DNA of 64,000 nucleotides, taken from NCBI GenBank assembly GCA_963601185.1, contig CAVCEE010000004.1, forward strand, positions 1-64,000, written 5' to 3'. Numbering within the stretch: the first letter of the stretch is position 1; the number at the start of each line of letters is the position of its first letter. Shown here piece by piece: positions 60,583 through 64,000 of this stretch. Position numbers and translations under genes: made by a program. Source of the stretch: Limisoma sp963601185 (GTDB lineage: Bacteria; Bacteroidota; Bacteroidia; Bacteroidales; Muribaculaceae). Below the pieces are notes generated by a model. It had not been told where the DNA came from, did not search any database, and saw only the letters and a list, made by a program, of their open reading frames with translations.

Positions 60583-60659
60583 CAGTGTCAAACCTGACAA
60601 AAACGTATTTGTTTTTTAAACGCGAAAATTAGATTACATTAAAATTTATACCAAGTCTT

Positions 60660-63600
60660 ATGAAGAAGCAAATTCTACTCTTTTGTTTTTTGTTCTTTGC
60701 GGCAATAGGCTTTGCAGAGAATGTAAACATTACGGGAGTCGTTACTTCGAGCGAGGACAACGAACCGCTCATCGGAGCATCGGTCCAAGTGAAGGGTAAT
60801 GCCACGCTCGGCGTAGCAACCGACTTCGACGGTCGCTATACCATTTCGGTACCAGCCGGCTCTACTCTCCAGTATTCATTTGTCGGTTGCACTACCCAGG
60901 AAAGAAAAGTTTCCCAGTCAAGCACTGTCAACGTGGTACTCGCAAGCGATTCACACATGCTCAACGAAGTCGTTGCCATCGGTTATGGCGTGATGAAGAA
61001 GAGCGACCTCACTGGTTCGGTGACAACAGTGTCGTCCGACAAGTTGACAAAGACTCCGGCATCCAACCTCGCCAACGCCCTCCAAGGTCAGGCAGCAGGT
61101 GTGACCATCAACAACAACAGCGGTCAGCCGGGTGCTGCTCCTGAGGTACGCATCCGTGGCGTCGGTACTGTCAACGGCGCATCACCTATATATGTGGTTG
61201 ACGGCATCATCGTTGACGATATCTCTTTCCTTAGCCCTAACGACATCGAGTCGACCGAAATCCTCAAGGATGCATCGGCAACAGCCATCTATGGTTCACG
61301 CGGTGCTAACGGTGTGATCATCGTGACCACAAGAAGCGGCGCGAAGAACGAGAAGACACGCGTCACTCTCGATGCTTACGTAGGTGTGCAGAAACGCTGG
61401 CGCAAACTCGACGTGATGAACGCCAAGGATTTCGCCGACACCCGTATCGCCATCAACGGTACAGGTTCAGAGAAGAAATACTATGCAGCCAACGGCTTCA
61501 ACAAATGGCTGTCGGCATTCTGCCTCGGCACATCGAAATACTATCCTACAGTATATGATGCAGAAAAGAACCCTACGGGCTTCGACTACTCGGCAGTCGA
61601 CACTGACTGGCAGGACGAAGTGTTCCGCAACGCACTGATTCAGAACTACCACCTTGCTATCGACGGCGGTAGCAAGAAGACCACCTACTCGCTCAGCGGT
61701 AGCTGGTACTCGCAGGAAGGTACGATTATCGGTTCTAAATACCAGCGTTTCACCGTGCGTCTCAACACATCGCACGAGGTGAACAAATGGTTGAAGGTGG
61801 GCGAGAACGTATCGTTCATGGCTTCGACAGCGCGCAACGCGATGAACAACTCTGAGAGTGCGGGCGCATCAGTGCTTTCCGCAGCCCTCGCAATGGCACC
61901 TTGGGACCCTGTTCGCTATCCGGCTGGATCGGTCAACCGTCAGGGCACTGACATCAGTGGCAACATCGCTGCCGGCTCAAACTTCAAGAACGTGACCAAC
62001 CCTGTGTCAATGGTAGAGATGAGCCACCCGAAGGATCGCTACGAGCGTTTTGTGGGCAACGTGTTTGCAGAAATCAACCCTATCGAGGGTCTTACATTCC
62101 GTTCAACTTACAGTTTCGACTACAACATCGCAACAAGCAAGTTGTTCAAGGAAAAATACGAATGGTCGTCGTACGACAAGTCGGACAAGAACTTCCTCAG
62201 TTCAAGCATCGGCCGTTACTACAACTGGACTGTTGACAACATCCTCACCTATGCCCGCACAATTGGCAAGCACGATTTCTCGGCAATGGTAGGTCAGACA
62301 GTTGAGGAATACAACTACTACGGCATCGGCAGTTCAGGTGCATCTATCCTTAACCCGGTAGAGAAAAACTGGTATTTGTCGCAGGTAACCGACGACTTTG
62401 GCCGTCCTTCCGACTCCATCTCCCGTAACCGCCGCGTCTCAATGCTCGGACGTCTGCACTACAGTTACGACAACCGTTACCTCATCACCTTCAACTTCCG
62501 TGCCGACGGTTCAAGCAAGTTCCCTGACAATCCATGGGGCTACTTCCCGTCAACGGCATTGGCATGGAAACTCAGCGAGGAAAGTTTTATGAAGGACTTC
62601 CACAACCTCGACCTCTTGAAGATTCGTGCAGGATGGGGACGCGTGGGTAACGACAACATCAGCAACGATGCGTTCACTTTGACAATGTTCAACCAAGGTC
62701 CGACATTCGTTGACTACGTGTTTGGCAAGGATCAGCAGCTCGCCAACGGCGCAACTGTCCTCACATGGGTCAACAACGGCGGACACTGGGAAAATACAGA
62801 GCAATGGAGTGCAGGTGTTGACTTCGGCTTGTGGAGAAACAAACTCACAGGTTCTGTCGACTTCTTCCTCCGCAACACCAAAGATATGCTTATGGACGTG
62901 ACTGCTCCGGCACACGTTGGTAACCGCTACGCTGCGAAGAGCAACGTGGGCACAGTGCGCAACCGTGGTGTTGAAATCACCCTTGAGCACCGCAACCAAC
63001 TTGGCGACTTCGGCTACTCTATCGGCGGTAACGTATCGTTTATCGACAACGAACTCACCGGTCTTAACGGTGGCTCGACAATCTATAGCGGCTACAGCAA
63101 CGTGATGGTTGTAGACCAAGGCTATCCGTTGTACTACTTCTGGGGCTATCAGTATGAAGGCATCTACAAGACCGACGAAGAGGTGCTCAGCTACCTCACT
63201 GGCTACGATGCCCTCTCCACTCCGTTCCACGCTGGCGATGCCAAATATAAGGACGTCAACGGCGATGGCAAGATCGACGACAACGACCGTACGAAACTCG
63301 GTTCTTCAATTCCATGGCTCAACTATGGTTTGAACATCGGCTTGAACTGGAAGAACTTCGACGTGCAACTCTTCTTCCAAGGCGTTGCCGGCAACAAGAT
63401 CTACAACCAACTTCGCCACCGTCTGGAAGGCACAGGCACAAACTCGGTGCTCAGCCCAGTAATGGTCAACGCATGGATGCAGCACACCGACGAGGCAACA
63501 GGCGAAAAGTACTACGACGGTACAATTCCTAACCCTAAGAACTCGGTCAACTACTATGTTTCAGACCGCTTCCTCGAGAACGGCTCTTACTTCCGCTTGA

Positions 63601-63803
63601 AGAATATGCAGATCGGCTACACCATCCCGACCAACGCAATCCACAAGATCGGACTTGAAAGTTGCCGCGTATATCTCCAGGGCAGCAACCTGTTTACTGC
63701 AACCAAGTACACCGGCTACGACCCTGAAGTGGGCGGCGGTATCGACTACGGTAACTACCCACAGTCCCGTTCGTTTATCTTCGGTGCAAGCATTTCTTTC
63801 TAA
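60660..63803 (+). CDS. SusC/RagA family TonB-linked outer-membrane protein
   Basis: A 1047-residue SusC-like transporter: signal peptide (about 1-20), carboxypeptidase D-like domain (about 23-100; GVVTSSEDNEPLIGASVQVK), TonB-box region NEVVAIGYGVMKKSDLTGSV (about 102-121), plug with RIRGVGTVNGASPIYVVDGI and YGSRGANGVIIVTT, then a 22-strand barrel ending SRSFIFGASISF. It would import oligosaccharides together with the SusD lipoprotein encoded next. The type of glycan cannot be told, because no glycoside hydrolase is in the window. Confidence 0.95.
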   Translation: MKKQILLFCFLFFAAIGFAENVNITGVVTSSEDNEPLIGASVQVKGNATLGVATDFDGRYTISVPAGSTLQYSFVGCTTQERKVSQSSTVNVVLASDSHMLNEVVAIGYGVMKKSDLTGSVTTVSSDKLTKTPASNLANALQGQAAGVTINNNSGQPGAAPEVRIRGVGTVNGASPIYVVDGIIVDDISFLSPNDIESTEILKDASATAIYGSRGANGVIIVTTRSGAKNEKTRVTLDAYVGVQKRWRKLDVMNAKDFADTRIAINGTGSEKKYYAANGFNKWLSAFCLGTSKYYPTVYDAEKNPTGFDYSAVDTDWQDEVFRNALIQNYHLAIDGGSKKTTYSLSGSWYSQEGTIIGSKYQRFTVRLNTSHEVNKWLKVGENVSFMASTARNAMNNSESAGASVLSAALAMAPWDPVRYPAGSVNRQGTDISGNIAAGSNFKNVTNPVSMVEMSHPKDRYERFVGNVFAEINPIEGLTFRSTYSFDYNIATSKLFKEKYEWSSYDKSDKNFLSSSIGRYYNWTVDNILTYARTIGKHDFSAMVGQTVEEYNYYGIGSSGASILNPVEKNWYLSQVTDDFGRPSDSISRNRRVSMLGRLHYSYDNRYLITFNFRADGSSKFPDNPWGYFPSTALAWKLSEESFMKDFHNLDLLKIRAGWGRVGNDNISNDAFTLTMFNQGPTFVDYVFGKDQQLANGATVLTWVNNGGHWENTEQWSAGVDFGLWRNKLTGSVDFFLRNTKDMLMDVTAPAHVGNRYAAKSNVGTVRNRGVEITLEHRNQLGDFGYSIGGNVSFIDNELTGLNGGSTIYSGYSNVMVVDQGYPLYYFWGYQYEGIYKTDEEVLSYLTGYDALSTPFHAGDAKYKDVNGDGKIDDNDRTKLGSSIPWLNYGLNIGLNWKNFDVQLFFQGVAGNKIYNQLRHRLEGTGTNSVLSPVMVNAWMQHTDEATGEKYYDGTIPNPKNSVNYYVSDRFLENGSYFRLKNMQIGYTIPTNAIHKIGLESCRVYLQGSNLFTATKYTGYDPEVGGGIDYGNYPQSRSFIFGASISF

Positions 63804-63826
63804 CTTAAAGTCAAATTGAAACTACA

Positions 63827-64000
63827 ATGAAAGCAAACAACATATTGAAAGTAGTCGGTTGCGCATCGCTTCTGCTCTCTGCCACTTCGTGCAACGATTG
63901 GCTTAAGGAAGAGACTCCGGGCAAGACAACCCTCGACGACTTCTTCATCTCAGGCGAAACAGCCATCCAGTCGGTCAATGCGGCCTACACCCCATTGGCG
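63827..64000 (+). CDS. SusD family glycan-binding lipoprotein, 5' part only
   Basis: The first 58 codons: lipoprotein signal with Cys22 (LSATSC), then NDWLKEETPG and TLDDFFISGETAIQSVNAAY, the normal SusD opening. It starts 23 nt after the susC stop and runs off the end of the window. Confidence 0.9.
   Translation, partial: MKANNILKVVGCASLLLSATSCNDWLKEETPGKTTLDDFFISGETAIQSVNAAYTPLA

Overview
The window reads as a chromosomal segment of a Bacteroidales bacterium, and a Muribaculaceae/Prevotella-like gut or oral lineage is my best guess. The evidence is a SusC/SusD pair at the right edge, a second TonB receptor paired with a DUF4249 lipoprotein, PorX, DUF6377 and propeller/LuxR-type regulators, the ftsX-DUF3098-uppP-truB-queA gene order, and about twenty intergenic matches to the Bacteroidetes promoter pattern TTG-N18-21-TAnnTTTG. 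I see no phage, plasmid, CRISPR, rRNA or transposase gene.

Layout. 1-6.1 kb: the end of a tRNA-Thr, metK behind a probable SAM-II riboswitch, a PpiD-like chaperone/isomerase and aspS. 6.1-6.7 kb: a purine-skewed low-complexity tract and REP-like palindromes. 6.7-12.1 kb: a minus-strand run trmD - FtsB/DivIC-like - small membrane protein - coaX - outer-membrane barrel - lptC - CNNM/CorC protein. 12.2-18.2 kb: a MATE exporter, a methyltransferase-like protein, a YfhO membrane protein, and an AAA/DUF4143 ATPase under a palindromic operator-like array. 18.3-22.0 kb: a three-gene metal/tetrapyrrole locus (exported CbiK-type chelatase, TonB receptor, PepSY protein). 22.2-26.8 kb: glpT, a lipoprotein glycerophosphodiesterase with an in-frame TGA, and a phosphate-selective-type porin. 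27.5-34.8 kb: an Lrp regulator and a complete glycine-cleavage operon led by lplA.

34.8-40.3 kb: DUF4249 lipoprotein and TonB receptor, then a DUF6377 regulator. 40.4-40.9 kb: a promoter-to-terminator interval with no ORF (candidate sRNA) and two tandem tRNA-Asp genes with oddly mismatched acceptor stems. 41-44.6 kb: scpB, a large REP-like cluster with a 58-bp tandem array, a membrane protein of unknown function, and a membrane-anchored AraC regulator. 44.7-49.1 kb: the ftsX operon ending in xpt. 49.2-53.3 kb: miaB with a PRiA4_ORF3-like gene, and a lipoprotein PepD. 53.3-57.4 kb: the porX-aroA-small Cys-rich protein-metal permease operon. 57.5-64 kb: a propeller/Y_Y_Y/LuxR regulator divergent from susC and a truncated susD, i.e. 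the start of a polysaccharide utilization locus.

The points most worth a second look are the metK SAM-II element, the 40.45-40.64 kb sRNA candidate, the reciprocally mismatched tRNA-Asp pair, the hairpin family whose stems co-vary around a constant CTTCAG loop, the TGA inside glpQ, and the operator-like array at the DUF4143 ATPase gene. All family names come from reading the translated sequences; no database search was run.
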